Source of the DNA: Streptomyces griseoaurantiacus
GTDB lineage: Bacteria > Actinomycetota > Actinomycetes > Streptomycetales > Streptomycetaceae
Assembly: GCA_014656015.1 (NCBI GenBank)
Contig: BNBP01000021.1
Span: 33,791-97,790 of the forward strand
DNA: 64,000 bases
Direction of reading: 5' to 3'
This document shows, piece by piece, positions 16,474 through 24,745 of this stretch. Under the pieces are notes generated by a model. It was not told the origin of the DNA. It was given only the letters and a program-made list of their open reading frames with translations, and ran no database searches. A program made the position numbers and the translations under genes. Positions within the stretch are counted from its first letter, which is position 1. Every line of letters starts with the position of its first letter.

Positions 16474-17922
16474 GTGACGTCCCGTACCCCGCGCGACTCC
16501 AGGCTCCGTCTCGTCCGCCCGCGGCCCCTGGCCGCCGCTCCCCGAGCGGTGAACCAGCACCGCACGCGCCGCCCCGCGCCCCGGCCGCCGGAGGGCACCC
16601 CGCCACCGGCGGAACTGGCCCGCATGGCCCGCGCCCGGCTGTCCGCCGCCGCCACGGTCGCCCGCTGGGCCGACACCGCCCTGCGTCCCGGCCGCGACGG
16701 GGCGGGGCCCGGGGGCGGGGGCACCCTCTCCGCCCGGACCGCCGAATCCGCCGCCGCCGAACTGGGTCTGACCGTCGCTCAGGTGCGCGCCGACTGGGAC
16801 ACCGCACGCCTCGCCGGTCTCGTCGAGGTGCACGGCGACAGCGCCCGCTCCGGCTGGCGGCTGCGCGCCTGGGACCGCGACGACAGCGCCGTACTGCGGG
16901 GCTGGGTCGCCCTGTTCGACGCCTGGTCGCTGGCCTCCCCGGAACCCTCGGACCGGGAACACGCCGACATCGCCGAGGTCGTCTCCGCGATGCCCCAGCT
17001 CCTCTCCTTCCTCCAGCTCTCCGCCGGGCCCGTCCCCGTGGAGCAGCTCCTCGACCTGCTGCGCCAGCGCGTCACCGAACTGCGCACCGAACGCTGCGAG
17101 GTCCCCTACGGCCCGGCGCCCGATCCCGTCGCCCCGACCGGCGGCGGCCTGAGGGCCGTCGACCCGGCCGCCCCCGTCGTGCTCCCCGAGCCGGCCGACG
17201 CCGTCACCCTCGCCCCCCTCCTGGACTGGGCGCTGGGAGCGCTCGCCGCCGTCGGTGCGCTGACCTACGGCGAGGGACAGGCCACGCTCACCCCGCTCGG
17301 GAGCTGGGCGGTCTGGGTCAAGCTCGAGCAGATCTGCGTGGCCGCGCAGAGCCCGGCCGGCAACATCGAGGTCGCCGCCGAGGACATGCTCCGCGGCTGC
17401 GCCCAGCTCCGGCCCAACGCCGCCCGCGCCGAGTACCGCGCCTGGCTCGCCGCCCGCCCCGTCGGCGGCGCTGTCACCGAACTCCTCGAGGCCGCCCGCG
17501 GTGAGGACGCGCTGCTGCGCGGCCTCGCCTTCGAGGCCCTGCGCGTCGTCGGCGCCCCCGCCGAACCCGAGGTGCGCGCCGCCGCCGAGGAGGCCGGGCT
17601 GCGCCCCTACGCCCTGCTCTGGCTCGCCGAGCAGGAGGGCGTCGACCCCGAGGACGCCCACGAGGTGCTCACCCGCGAGGAGGCCACCTGGCTGTGGGTG
17701 GACACCGCCGCCGCCGTCGCCGACCACGGGGAGGCGCCGCTCCTCGTACGCCACCTGGAGTCCGCCGTGCAGCCCACCGTGCCCGCGCTCCTGGACGAGG
17801 TGCGTGCCGTCGGCCACCCGCGCACCGTGCAGGTGCTCGTCGCGCTCGCCGCCGCCCACCCCGACCCGGCGCTGGCCAGAGCCGTGCGAAGAGCCGCCTT
17901 CCAGGTCCACACCGGCGGCTGA
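16474..17922 (+). CDS. Uncharacterised actinobacterial helical protein
   Basis: A 482-residue protein I do not recognise. The N-terminal 35 residues are Arg/Pro-rich. The body is Ala/Leu/Glu-rich and predicted mostly helical. Residues about 95-135 look like a winged-helix segment (TAESAAAELGLTVAQVRADW), and the last 160 residues show HEAT-like helical pairs (LRGLAFEALRVVGAPAEPEV, VPALLDEVRAVGHPRTVQVL). No catalytic motif or signal peptide is seen. The GTG start has GGAAG nine bases upstream; the open frame extends 87 bp further. It is a single gene with its own promoter region. Confidence 0.8.
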   Translation: MTSRTPRDSRLRLVRPRPLAAAPRAVNQHRTRRPAPRPPEGTPPPAELARMARARLSAAATVARWADTALRPGRDGAGPGGGGTLSARTAESAAAELGLTVAQVRADWDTARLAGLVEVHGDSARSGWRLRAWDRDDSAVLRGWVALFDAWSLASPEPSDREHADIAEVVSAMPQLLSFLQLSAGPVPVEQLLDLLRQRVTELRTERCEVPYGPAPDPVAPTGGGLRAVDPAAPVVLPEPADAVTLAPLLDWALGALAAVGALTYGEGQATLTPLGSWAVWVKLEQICVAAQSPAGNIEVAAEDMLRGCAQLRPNAARAEYRAWLAARPVGGAVTELLEAARGEDALLRGLAFEALRVVGAPAEPEVRAAAEEAGLRPYALLWLAEQEGVDPEDAHEVLTREEATWLWVDTAAAVADHGEAPLLVRHLESAVQPTVPALLDEVRAVGHPRTVQVLVALAAAHPDPALARAVRRAAFQVHTGG

Positions 17923-18010
17923 ACCCACGCCCTCCCGGCAGCGGCCCGGCGGCCCGACGTTCCGTGCCACCGGGCCGGCCGGCCCGGGCCGTCGGGGGAC
18001 CGCCCGGCGC

Positions 18011-18433
18011 TCAGCCCCCGGTGTCCGGCGCGTACGTGCCGAAGCTCCAGATGTTGCCCTCCACGTCCCGGGCCATGTAGTCCCGCGAGCCGTAGTCCTG
18101 GTCCGTCGGGGGCATCAGGATCTCCGCGCCGTGCTCCACCGCTCTTCGGTGGTGCGCGTCCACGTCGTCCACCACGACGTAGACCCCGGCCGGGCCGCCC
18201 CCCTTCATCGCCTCGTCGAAGCGGCCGCCCCGGCCCCGGGAGCCGAGCATCACCGCGCCCTCGCCCTGCACCAGTTCGGCGTGCACCACCTTGCCGTCCT
18301 CGCCCTCGTACACCGCGAGTTCGGTGAAACCGAACGCCGCGGTGAGCTGACGGATCGCCGCCGAGGCGTCCGCGTACAGCAACGTGGGAAAGACGCTCGG
18401 ACGCCCGCCACCCCTGCCTGCCATGTCGTTCAC
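18011..18433 (-). CDS. VOC family (glyoxalase/bleomycin resistance fold) protein
   Basis: A 140-residue protein with two beta-alpha-beta-beta-beta modules of the vicinal oxygen chelate fold: residues about 13-65, and about 82-135 with the typical ending YMARDVEGNIWSFGTY. These proteins are metal-dependent enzymes or drug-binding proteins; the substrate cannot be told. GTG at 18433 is chosen because GAGAGGAG lies directly upstream; an in-frame ATG nine bases downstream is the alternative. Confidence 0.85.
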   Translation of the reverse strand: MNDMAGRGGGRPSVFPTLLYADASAAIRQLTAAFGFTELAVYEGEDGKVVHAELVQGEGAVMLGSRGRGGRFDEAMKGGGPAGVYVVVDDVDAHHRRAVEHGAEILMPPTDQDYGSRDYMARDVEGNIWSFGTYAPDTGG

Positions 18434-18667
18434 GCTCCTCTCGCGGCCCGCGCCTCCGCGCTCCGCCCGCCCGGAATGTGGCCTGCTTCACAGTCTGGCA
18501 CCCACCACTGACAACGCCTCGGGAAACGGCGCGGTCCTACCCGGGAGGAGTAAGCGGGCGGCGCGCACGGCACGGGCGAGGCAGGCGGGAGGGCGGCCCG
18601 AGTGCGGTCCGCGGCGCAGTCCCGCGGACGGGGCAAACCGCTTGCGCACCCCCGTTAGACTTGGCCC
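18434..18667. other. Intergenic region between VOC gene and ABC-F leader
   Basis: This is a divergent promoter region. It holds the VOC ribosome binding site at its left end and the ABC-F leader promoter at its right. I find no further gene, terminator or repeat that I can support. Confidence 0.5.
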
Positions 18668-18691
18668 ATGGCCATTCTCCTCGCGCATTAG
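18656..18691 (+). promoter_or_regulatory. -10 element and leaderless seven-codon leader ORF (MAILLAH) upstream of the ABC-F gene
   Basis: A good -10 hexamer TAGACT (18656-18661) ends six bases before ATG GCC ATT CTC CTC GCG CAT TAG (18668-18691). A transcript starting at this ATG would translate a seven-residue peptide with no leader. An inverted repeat GCGGGA/TCCCGC (18695-18700 with 18718-18723) follows, and the ABC-F GTG lies 56 bp after the leader stop. No good -35 is visible. The leader contains CTCCTC, which can pair with the GGAG in front of the ABC-F start. This looks like ribosome-mediated control, but only the parts are seen; the mechanism is inferred. Confidence 0.55.
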
Positions 18692-18747
18692 ACAGCGGGA
18701 ACGCCCTCAGCCGCCCGTCCCGCCTCACCCGCTACTGGAGTCTGTCC

Positions 18748-20346
18748 GTGATTTCCGCTTCCGGCATCGAACTGCGTGCCGGTGCCCGCATCCTCATCGA
18801 GTCCGCCACCTTCCGCGTCGCCAAGGGCGACCGCATCGGACTGGTCGGACGCAACGGCGCCGGCAAGACCACCCTCACCAAGGTCCTGGCAGGCGAGGGC
18901 ATGCCCGCCGCCGGCACCGTGACCCGTTCCGGCGAGGTCGGCTACCTCCCGCAGGACCCCCGCACCGGCGACCTCGACGTGCTCGCCCGCGACCGCATCC
19001 TCTCCGCGCGCGGCCTCGACACACTGCTGCGCAAGATGCGCGAGAACGAGCAGCGCATCGCCAACGGGCAGGGCGCCACCCGGGAGAAGGCGCTGAAGCA
19101 GTACGAGCGCCAGGAGACCGAGTTCCTCACCAAGGGCGGTTACTCCGCCGAGGCCGAGGCCGCGACCATCGCCGCCGCGCTCAACCTGCCCGACCGCGTG
19201 CTCGGCCAGCCCCTGCACACCCTCTCCGGCGGTCAGCGCCGCCGCATCGAGCTGGCCCGCATCCTGTTCTCCGACGCGGACACCCTGCTGCTGGACGAGC
19301 CCACCAACCACCTCGACGCCGACTCGATCGTCTGGCTGCGCGACTACCTGCGGACCTATCGCGGCGGCTTCATCGTCATCTCCCACGACGTCGACCTGGT
19401 CGAGACGGTCGTCAACAAGGTGTTCTACCTGGACGCCAACCGCTCCCAGATCGACGTCTACAACATGGGCTGGAAGCTGTACCAGCAGCAGCGGGAGGCC
19501 GACGAGAAGCGGCGCAAGCGGGAGCGGCAGAACGCCGAGAAGAAGGCCGCCGCGCTCCACTCGCAGGCCGACAAGATGCGCGCCAAGGCCACCAAGACGG
19601 TCGCCGCGCAGAACATGGCCCGCCGCGCCGACAAGCTCCTGGCCGGCCTGGAGGCGGTCCGCCAGTCCGACAAGGTCGCCAAGCTCCGCTTCCCCGAGCC
19701 GGCCCCCTGCGGCAGGACCCCGCTCATGGCGGAGGGCCTGTCGAAGTCGTACGGCTCCCTGGAGATCTTCACCGACGTCGACCTGGCCATCGACAAGGGC
19801 TCCCGGGTCGTCATCCTCGGCCTCAACGGCGCCGGCAAGACGACGCTGCTGCGGCTGCTGGGCGGCGTCGAGCAGCCCGACACCGGCGCGGTCGTCCCCG
19901 GCCACGGCCTCAAGCTCGGCTACTACGCGCAGGAGCACGAGACCCTCGACCCCGAGCGCACGGTGCTGGAGAACATGCGCTCGGCCGCGCCCGACATGGA
20001 CCTCGTCGAGGTCCGCAAGGTGCTCGGCTCCTTCCTGTTCTCCGGCGACGACGTGGACAAGCCGGCCGGTGTCCTCTCCGGCGGTGAGAAGACCCGGCTC
20101 GCGCTGGCCACCCTCGTCGTCTCCTCCGCGAACGTGCTGCTCCTGGACGAGCCCACCAACAACCTCGACCCGGCCAGCCGCGAGGAGATCCTCGGCGCGC
20201 TGCGCACCTACAAGGGCGCCGTCGTCCTGGTCACGCACGACGAGGGCGCGGTGGAGGCGCTGCAGCCGGAGCGGATCATCCTGCTCCCGGACGGCGTCGA
20301 GGACCTGTGGGGCTCCGACTACGCGGACCTGGTCGCCCTCGCCTGA
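18748..20346 (+). CDS. ABC-F family ATPase (ribosome-associated type)
   Basis: A 532-residue soluble protein with two ABC ATPase domains and no membrane segments. Walker A motifs are GRNGAGKTT and GLNGAGKTT, signatures LSGGQRRR and LSGGEKTR, and Walker B LLLDEPTNHLD and LLLDEPTNNLD. The charged helical linker (about residues 245-320, rich in Lys/Arg/Glu) is the P-site tRNA interaction motif region of ABC-F proteins, which act on stalled or antibiotic-bound ribosomes. Whether this is a housekeeping EttA/Uup-like factor or a resistance factor is not clear. GTG is preceded by CTGGAG. It is preceded by a short leader ORF. Confidence 0.92.
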   Translation: MISASGIELRAGARILIESATFRVAKGDRIGLVGRNGAGKTTLTKVLAGEGMPAAGTVTRSGEVGYLPQDPRTGDLDVLARDRILSARGLDTLLRKMRENEQRIANGQGATREKALKQYERQETEFLTKGGYSAEAEAATIAAALNLPDRVLGQPLHTLSGGQRRRIELARILFSDADTLLLDEPTNHLDADSIVWLRDYLRTYRGGFIVISHDVDLVETVVNKVFYLDANRSQIDVYNMGWKLYQQQREADEKRRKRERQNAEKKAAALHSQADKMRAKATKTVAAQNMARRADKLLAGLEAVRQSDKVAKLRFPEPAPCGRTPLMAEGLSKSYGSLEIFTDVDLAIDKGSRVVILGLNGAGKTTLLRLLGGVEQPDTGAVVPGHGLKLGYYAQEHETLDPERTVLENMRSAAPDMDLVEVRKVLGSFLFSGDDVDKPAGVLSGGEKTRLALATLVVSSANVLLLDEPTNNLDPASREEILGALRTYKGAVVLVTHDEGAVEALQPERIILLPDGVEDLWGSDYADLVALA

Positions 20347-20763
20347 CCCCGGGGCGCGCCTCGGCCGCCCCCTGCGGCCCCCGTCCGCGCCCGTGGTCCG
20401 CTTCCGTCGTCCCGTGTCCCTCCCGGGACCGGGACATGATCCCTTGCGCATGGATCATTCGACCCACGCGTGATCCACCATCTGTGTGAGATCTCCTCGT
20501 ACCCCGGTGCGTCGCGCACCGCTCTTCCGGCCGGGCCCCCCTTCCGCGGGGGCCCGGCCGTCGCGCGTCCGTGACCTGCTGGTTCATGGGCGCGCTCGTG
20601 CGGGCGTGCGGGAAATCAGCGATCGGAATACTTCCCTCCGTTTGTGGGGACCCGCTCCTGTCGTCAAAACCGTCTCTCATCGACCTTGCCGAATGGGTGG
20701 CCAACCCGCCCCGGAGGGGTGATCATGAGAGGACCAGAGCGCACTTCCCATGAGGAGGCACGG
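20347..20763. promoter_or_regulatory. gbn upstream region with a cluster of five GATC sites
   Basis: This 417-bp gap contains GATC at 20438, 20453, 20472, 20621 and 20721. In DNA of this composition about one per 400 bp would be expected. It also holds a strong hairpin (20528-20560). Because the next gene encodes a Gbn-type protein, known to bind GATC, autoregulation is plausible. I see no other coding sequence in the gap. Confidence 0.5.
20528..20560 (+). terminator. Strong hairpin between ABC-F and gbn
   Basis: Thirteen perfect base pairs (20528-20540 with 20548-20560) close a 7-nt loop. No U-tract follows, as is common for Streptomyces terminators. A smaller hairpin, GGTGCG/CGCACC, lies just upstream. 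It may end the ABC-F transcript about 180 bp after its stop, or be the 3' end of an unannotated small RNA. Confidence 0.55.
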
Positions 20764-20985
20764 GTGGCCGAGACTCTGAAGAAGGGCAGCCGGGTGACCG
20801 GCGCCGCGCGCGACAAGCTCGCGGCAGACCTGAAGAAGAAGTACGACTCCGGTGCGAGCATCCGGGCGCTGGCCGAAGAGACCGGCCGCTCGTATGGCTT
20901 CGTGCACCGGATGCTCAGCGAGTCGGGCGTCACGCTGCGTGGACGCGGCGGAGCGACACGCGGAAAGAAGTCCGCCTCCGCCTGA
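20764..20985 (+). CDS. gbn: Gbn-type small nucleoid-associated DNA-binding protein
   Basis: A 73-residue basic protein with a central helix-turn-helix (about residues 20-55, KKYDSGASIRALAEETGRSY continuing GFVHRMLSESG) and a Gly/Arg/Lys tail. It matches the S. coelicolor protein Gbn (SCO1839) as I recall it, a small actinobacterial nucleoid protein that binds GATC and affects sporulation and antibiotic production. The GTG start follows GAGGAGG with proper spacing. An upstream in-frame ATG at 20725 is less likely. GATC sites cluster in its own upstream region. Confidence 0.87.
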   Translation: MAETLKKGSRVTGAARDKLAADLKKKYDSGASIRALAEETGRSYGFVHRMLSESGVTLRGRGGATRGKKSASA

Positions 20986-21026
20986 GGTCCTCGAGTCCGA
21001 AGGCGGCCATCGGTTCTCCGATGGTG

Positions 21027-21060
21027 ACCACCCGGACGGTCGGGTGACCGACCGGGTGGT
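21027..21060 (+). terminator. 9-bp inverted repeat between gbn and crotonase gene
   Basis: ACCACCCGG (21027-21035) and CCGGGTGGT (21052-21060) are perfect inverted repeats, with a nested GGTC/GACC inside. It may terminate gbn. A possible -10 TACTGT (21062-21067) follows immediately, so the repeat could instead be an operator for the crotonase gene. Confidence 0.45.
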
Positions 21061-21129
21061 TACTGTGCAGTCACTTGGGATGCCGGAGCACGGCGTCCCC
21101 GACGACCGCACCCCTTCGGAGGCGCCCCC

Positions 21130-21933
21130 ATGGCTTCGCTCGGACTCGACCTCGAACCGGTACTCGACAAGGATGGCGTACGCCTCACCGTGGACGACGC
21201 GGTCGCCACGGTGACGCTGGCCAACCCCGCCAAGCGCAACGCCCAGGGCCCCGCCCTGTGGCGCACGCTGATCGAGGTCGGCCGGCTGCTGCCGGGTTCC
21301 GTGCGGGTGGTCGTGCTGCGCGCCGAGGGCAAGTCCTTCTCGGCGGGGCTCGACCGGCAGATGCTCACGCCCGAGGGAATTCCCGGCGAGCCCTCGTTCA
21401 TCGGCCTCGCCCGGAGCGAGGACGCCGAACTGGACGCCACGATCGCCGCGTACCAGGAGGCGTTCACCTGGTGGCGGCGCAACGACCTCGTGTCCGTCGC
21501 CGCCGTGCAGGGGCATGCCATCGGCGCCGGTTTCCAGCTGGCGCTCGCCTGTGACCTGCGCGTCGTCGCGGACGACGTGCAGTTCGCCATGCGCGAGACC
21601 AGCCTTGGACTGGTGCCGGACCTCACGGGTACGCACCCGCTCGTCGGCCTCGTCGGTTACGCCCGCGCGCTGGAGATCTGCGCCACGGGCCGCTTCGTGC
21701 ACGCGGAGGAGGCCGTCAGCACCGGCCTGGCCAACGCCGCGGTCCCCGGCGAGCAGCTCGAGGACACGGTGCGCGATCTCGTGGACGCGCTGCTGGCCGC
21801 CCCGAGGGACGCCGTGGTGGAGACGAAGGCCCTGCTGCGCGGGGTGCGGGACCGCACCTTCGACGAACAGCGCGCGGCGGAACGGGCCGCCCAGGCCCGC
21901 CGGCTCCGGGACCTGGCGGGCCTGGCCGACTGA
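21130..21933 (+). CDS. Enoyl-CoA hydratase/isomerase (crotonase) family protein
   Basis: A 267-residue crotonase-fold protein. The oxyanion-hole segments are RAEGKSFSAGLD and GHAIGAGFQLALACDLRV, and the third motif METSLGLVPDLTG-like region is present as MRETSLGLVPDLTG. Substrates are acyl-CoA thioesters, with hydration or isomerisation in fatty acid or amino acid breakdown; the specific reaction is not determinable. The ATG is preceded by GGAGG. The gene stands alone between gbn and a convergent SDR gene. Confidence 0.88.
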   Translation: MASLGLDLEPVLDKDGVRLTVDDAVATVTLANPAKRNAQGPALWRTLIEVGRLLPGSVRVVVLRAEGKSFSAGLDRQMLTPEGIPGEPSFIGLARSEDAELDATIAAYQEAFTWWRRNDLVSVAAVQGHAIGAGFQLALACDLRVVADDVQFAMRETSLGLVPDLTGTHPLVGLVGYARALEICATGRFVHAEEAVSTGLANAAVPGEQLEDTVRDLVDALLAAPRDAVVETKALLRGVRDRTFDEQRAAERAAQARRLRDLAGLAD

Positions 21934-22057
21934 GCCGGCCCGAGGGGACCGGGATCACGTGCAGTGCGGGCGGGCGGGGCGGGGAGCCGGGAGGCAGCCG
22001 CCCCGCCCGCGACGTGACACGGGAAAGCTCTCGATCCCCGCGTCGGGCGCCCCCGGC

Positions 22058-22813
22058 TCAGAAGCCGCGCAGTGCGCCGCCGTCCACCGGCAGCATCAGC
22101 CCCGTGAGATACGAGGCGGCCGGTGAGAGCACGAAGGCGGCGACCCGCCCGAACTCCTCCGGCGTCCCGTAGCGCCGCAGCGGAATCCGCGATTCCTGCT
22201 CGCGGCGGGTGGCCGCCGGATCGGCGGACGCCGCGTCCAGCTCGCGCACCCGGTCGGTGTCGATCCGGACCGGCAGCAGCCCCACCACCCGGATGCCGCG
22301 CGGCCCCAGCTCGTCCGCGAGCGACTTGGCGAGCCCCGCCAGTCCCGGGCGCAGCCCGTTGGAGATCGTCAGCCCGGGAACCGGCTCGTACACCGAGCCC
22401 GACAGCACGAACCCGATGACCCCGCCCTCGGGGAGTTCCGCCGCGGCCGTGCGTGCCATCCGCACCGCGCCCATGAACACGGATTCGAGCGCGGCGGCCC
22501 ACTGGGCGTCGGTGTTGTCGGCCACGAATCCGGGCGGCGGCCCGCCCACGCTGACCAGTACGCCGTGGAAGCCGCCGAAGCGCTCCCGGGCGGTCGCGAC
22601 CAGCCGGGCCGGGGCCTCCGGGTCGCCGTTGTCCGCGGCCACGCCCACCGCGCCCGGCCCCAGCTCCGCGGCGGCCGCGGCCGCGCCCTTCTCCTCGCGC
22701 CCGGTGAGCACCACCTTGGCGCCGTCGGCCACCAGTTCCCGCGCCGTGGCGTTGCCCAGCCCCCGGGTCCCCCCGGTGACCACGTACACACGATCCTTCA
22801 GTCCAAGATCCAT
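22058..22813 (-). CDS. SDR-fold protein lacking the usual catalytic Tyr-Lys pair
   Basis: A 251-residue short-chain dehydrogenase/reductase-like protein. The cofactor motif VVTGGTRGLGNATA is intact and the C-terminus LTGLMLPVDGGALRGF is typical. In the active-site helix, where family members have YxxxK, this protein reads GLTISNGLRPGLAGLAK, so the Tyr and Lys are replaced. It may bind NAD(P) and act by another chemistry, or not be an oxidoreductase. The start ATG at 22813 is chosen because the fold starts there; the upstream extension is not SDR-like. Confidence 0.85.
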   Translation of the reverse strand: MDLGLKDRVYVVTGGTRGLGNATARELVADGAKVVLTGREEKGAAAAAAELGPGAVGVAADNGDPEAPARLVATARERFGGFHGVLVSVGGPPPGFVADNTDAQWAAALESVFMGAVRMARTAAAELPEGGVIGFVLSGSVYEPVPGLTISNGLRPGLAGLAKSLADELGPRGIRVVGLLPVRIDTDRVRELDAASADPAATRREQESRIPLRRYGTPEEFGRVAAFVLSPAASYLTGLMLPVDGGALRGF

Positions 22814-22863
22814 GGCCCCATCCTGCCTCTCCGCCCGCCCCGCGCACACCCGTCCGAGGGGTC

Positions 22864-24666
22864 TCACCGCTCGGGGAAAGCGGGACTTGCCCCCTTGCCC
22901 CCGTACAGGCACAGCGCGGTGTTCACCAGGCCCAGGTGGCTGAAGGCCTGCGGGAAGTTGCCGAGCTGGCGGCCGTCCACGGGGTCGTACTCCTCGGCGA
23001 GCAGCCCGACGTCATTGGCCAGGGCGACGCTCCGTTCGAACAGCTCCCGGGCCTCCCGCGTGCGGCCCGTCAGATGCAGCGCCTCCGCGAGCCAGAAGGA
23101 GCACACCAGGAACGTCCCCTCGTCGCCGGGCAGCCCGTCGACGTTCGGGCCCGCCGTGCTGTAGCGGCGCACGAAGCCACCGTGGCCGAGCTCCTCCCGG
23201 ACCGCGTCGACCGTGCCGACGACCCGGGGGTCCTCCGGCGGCAGGAAACCGACCCGGGGGATGAGCAGCAGCGAGGCGTCCAGCTCACTGGAGCCGTAGA
23301 ACTGGGTGAACGTGTTCCGCTTCGGGTCGTACCCGCGTGCGCACACCTCCTGGTGCACCTCCTCCCGCATCGCCCGCCAGCCCTCCAGGTCGCCGCCGAG
23401 CTGGGGGTTCTCCTCCAGGGCGCGCACCGCGCGGTCGGCGGCCACCCAGGCCATGACCTTGGAGTACACGAAGTGCCGGCGGCCGCCGCGCACCTCCCAC
23501 AGGCCCTCGTCGGGCTGTTTCCAGGCGGTGCGCAGGAAGTCCATGAGCGCCCGCTGCACCTGCCACATGTGCGGCTTCTCGGGCAGGCCCGCGCTGAGCC
23601 CGAGGGAGAGGGAGTCGATGACCTCGCCGTACACGTCGAGCTGGAGCTGGGTCACCGCGTCGTTGCCGGTGCGCACGGGGGAGGCGCCCGCGTAGCCGGA
23701 GAGCCACGGCAGCTCCACCTCCCGCAGCCGCCGTTCGCCCGAGATGCCGTACATGATCTGCAGGTCGGCGGGGTCGCCGGCGACCGCACGCAGCAGCCAG
23801 TCGCGCCACGCCTCGGCCTCCTCCAGGTAGCCGGCGCCGAGGAGCGCGTTCAGGGTGAGCGTGGAATCGCGCAGCCAGGAGTAGCGGTAGTCCCAGTTGC
23901 GGACCCCGCCGAGCTGCTCGGGCAGCGAGGTGGTCGGGGCGGCGACGATGCCGCCGGTCGGCCGGTAGGTGAGCGCCTTGAGCGTGATCAGGGAGCGCAC
24001 GACGGCGTCCCGGTGGGGCCCGTCGTAGCGGCACCGGGCGGCCCACTCCTGCCAGTCCGCGAGGCTGGTGCGCAGGGCGCCGTGCGGGTCGACGAGCGGG
24101 GGGCGCGGCTCGTGGGAGGGGTGCCAGGTGAGGACGAAGGCGACCTTCTGCCCCGCGTGCACGGTGAACTCCGAGTGGGTGCAGAAGTCCTCGCCCCAGG
24201 TGCGCACCGGGGGCTCGCTGCGCAGCCAGACCGCGTCGGGCCCGGCGACCGCCACCCGATGACCGTCGGTGCGGCGCATCCACGGGACGATCGAGCCGTA
24301 GTCGAAGCGCAGCCGGAGCGCGCCGCGCATGGTGACGGCGCCGGACAGGCCCTCGACGATGCGGACGACGTCGGGGGCCCGGTCGCGCTGCGGCATCAGG
24401 TCGGTGACGCGGACCGACCCCTCGGGGGTGTCCCACTCGGTGTCCAGGACGAGGGAGTCGGGGCGGTAGGCCCGCCGGTCGCAGAGGCCGGCCCCCTTGG
24501 GCGCGAGACGCCAGTGGCCGTTGTGCTTGTCACCCAGCAGGGCGGCGAAGCAGGCCCCGGAGTCGAACCGGGGCAGGCACAGCCAGTCGATGGAACCCGT
24601 CCTGCTGACCAGCGCGGCCGTCTGTTCGTCACCGATGAGGGCGTAGTCCTCGATGCGCACTTCCAT
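22864..24666 (-). CDS. Glycoside hydrolase family 15 protein (glucoamylase/trehalase-like)
   Basis: A 600-residue protein. The N-terminal part (RIEDYALIGDEQTAALVSRT, SIDWLCLPRFDSGACFAALL) is the usual cap region of actinobacterial GH15 enzymes, followed by the (alpha/alpha)6 barrel with GVRNWDYRYSWLRDSTLTL. No signal peptide is seen, so it is cytosolic, and trehalose or alpha-glucan breakdown is likely. Trehalase activity is known for actinobacterial relatives; the substrate here is inferred. ATG at 24666 has GAGG upstream; a longer frame exists but adds nothing conserved. Confidence 0.88.
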   Translation of the reverse strand: MEVRIEDYALIGDEQTAALVSRTGSIDWLCLPRFDSGACFAALLGDKHNGHWRLAPKGAGLCDRRAYRPDSLVLDTEWDTPEGSVRVTDLMPQRDRAPDVVRIVEGLSGAVTMRGALRLRFDYGSIVPWMRRTDGHRVAVAGPDAVWLRSEPPVRTWGEDFCTHSEFTVHAGQKVAFVLTWHPSHEPRPPLVDPHGALRTSLADWQEWAARCRYDGPHRDAVVRSLITLKALTYRPTGGIVAAPTTSLPEQLGGVRNWDYRYSWLRDSTLTLNALLGAGYLEEAEAWRDWLLRAVAGDPADLQIMYGISGERRLREVELPWLSGYAGASPVRTGNDAVTQLQLDVYGEVIDSLSLGLSAGLPEKPHMWQVQRALMDFLRTAWKQPDEGLWEVRGGRRHFVYSKVMAWVAADRAVRALEENPQLGGDLEGWRAMREEVHQEVCARGYDPKRNTFTQFYGSSELDASLLLIPRVGFLPPEDPRVVGTVDAVREELGHGGFVRRYSTAGPNVDGLPGDEGTFLVCSFWLAEALHLTGRTREARELFERSVALANDVGLLAEEYDPVDGRQLGNFPQAFSHLGLVNTALCLYGGKGASPAFPER

Positions 24667-24745
24667 GCGCCTCGGGGTTCCCGGATCGGGACCGGCGCAA
24701 TCACGCACTTCCGGCCGGCAGGCGGGCGTGGACGGTGCGGAGGAC

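Noticed and set aside
20505..20560. A 6C RNA
   Set aside because: Two hairpins near a C-run recall it, but the loops do not have the six-C pattern and the C-run is part of the terminator-like stem.
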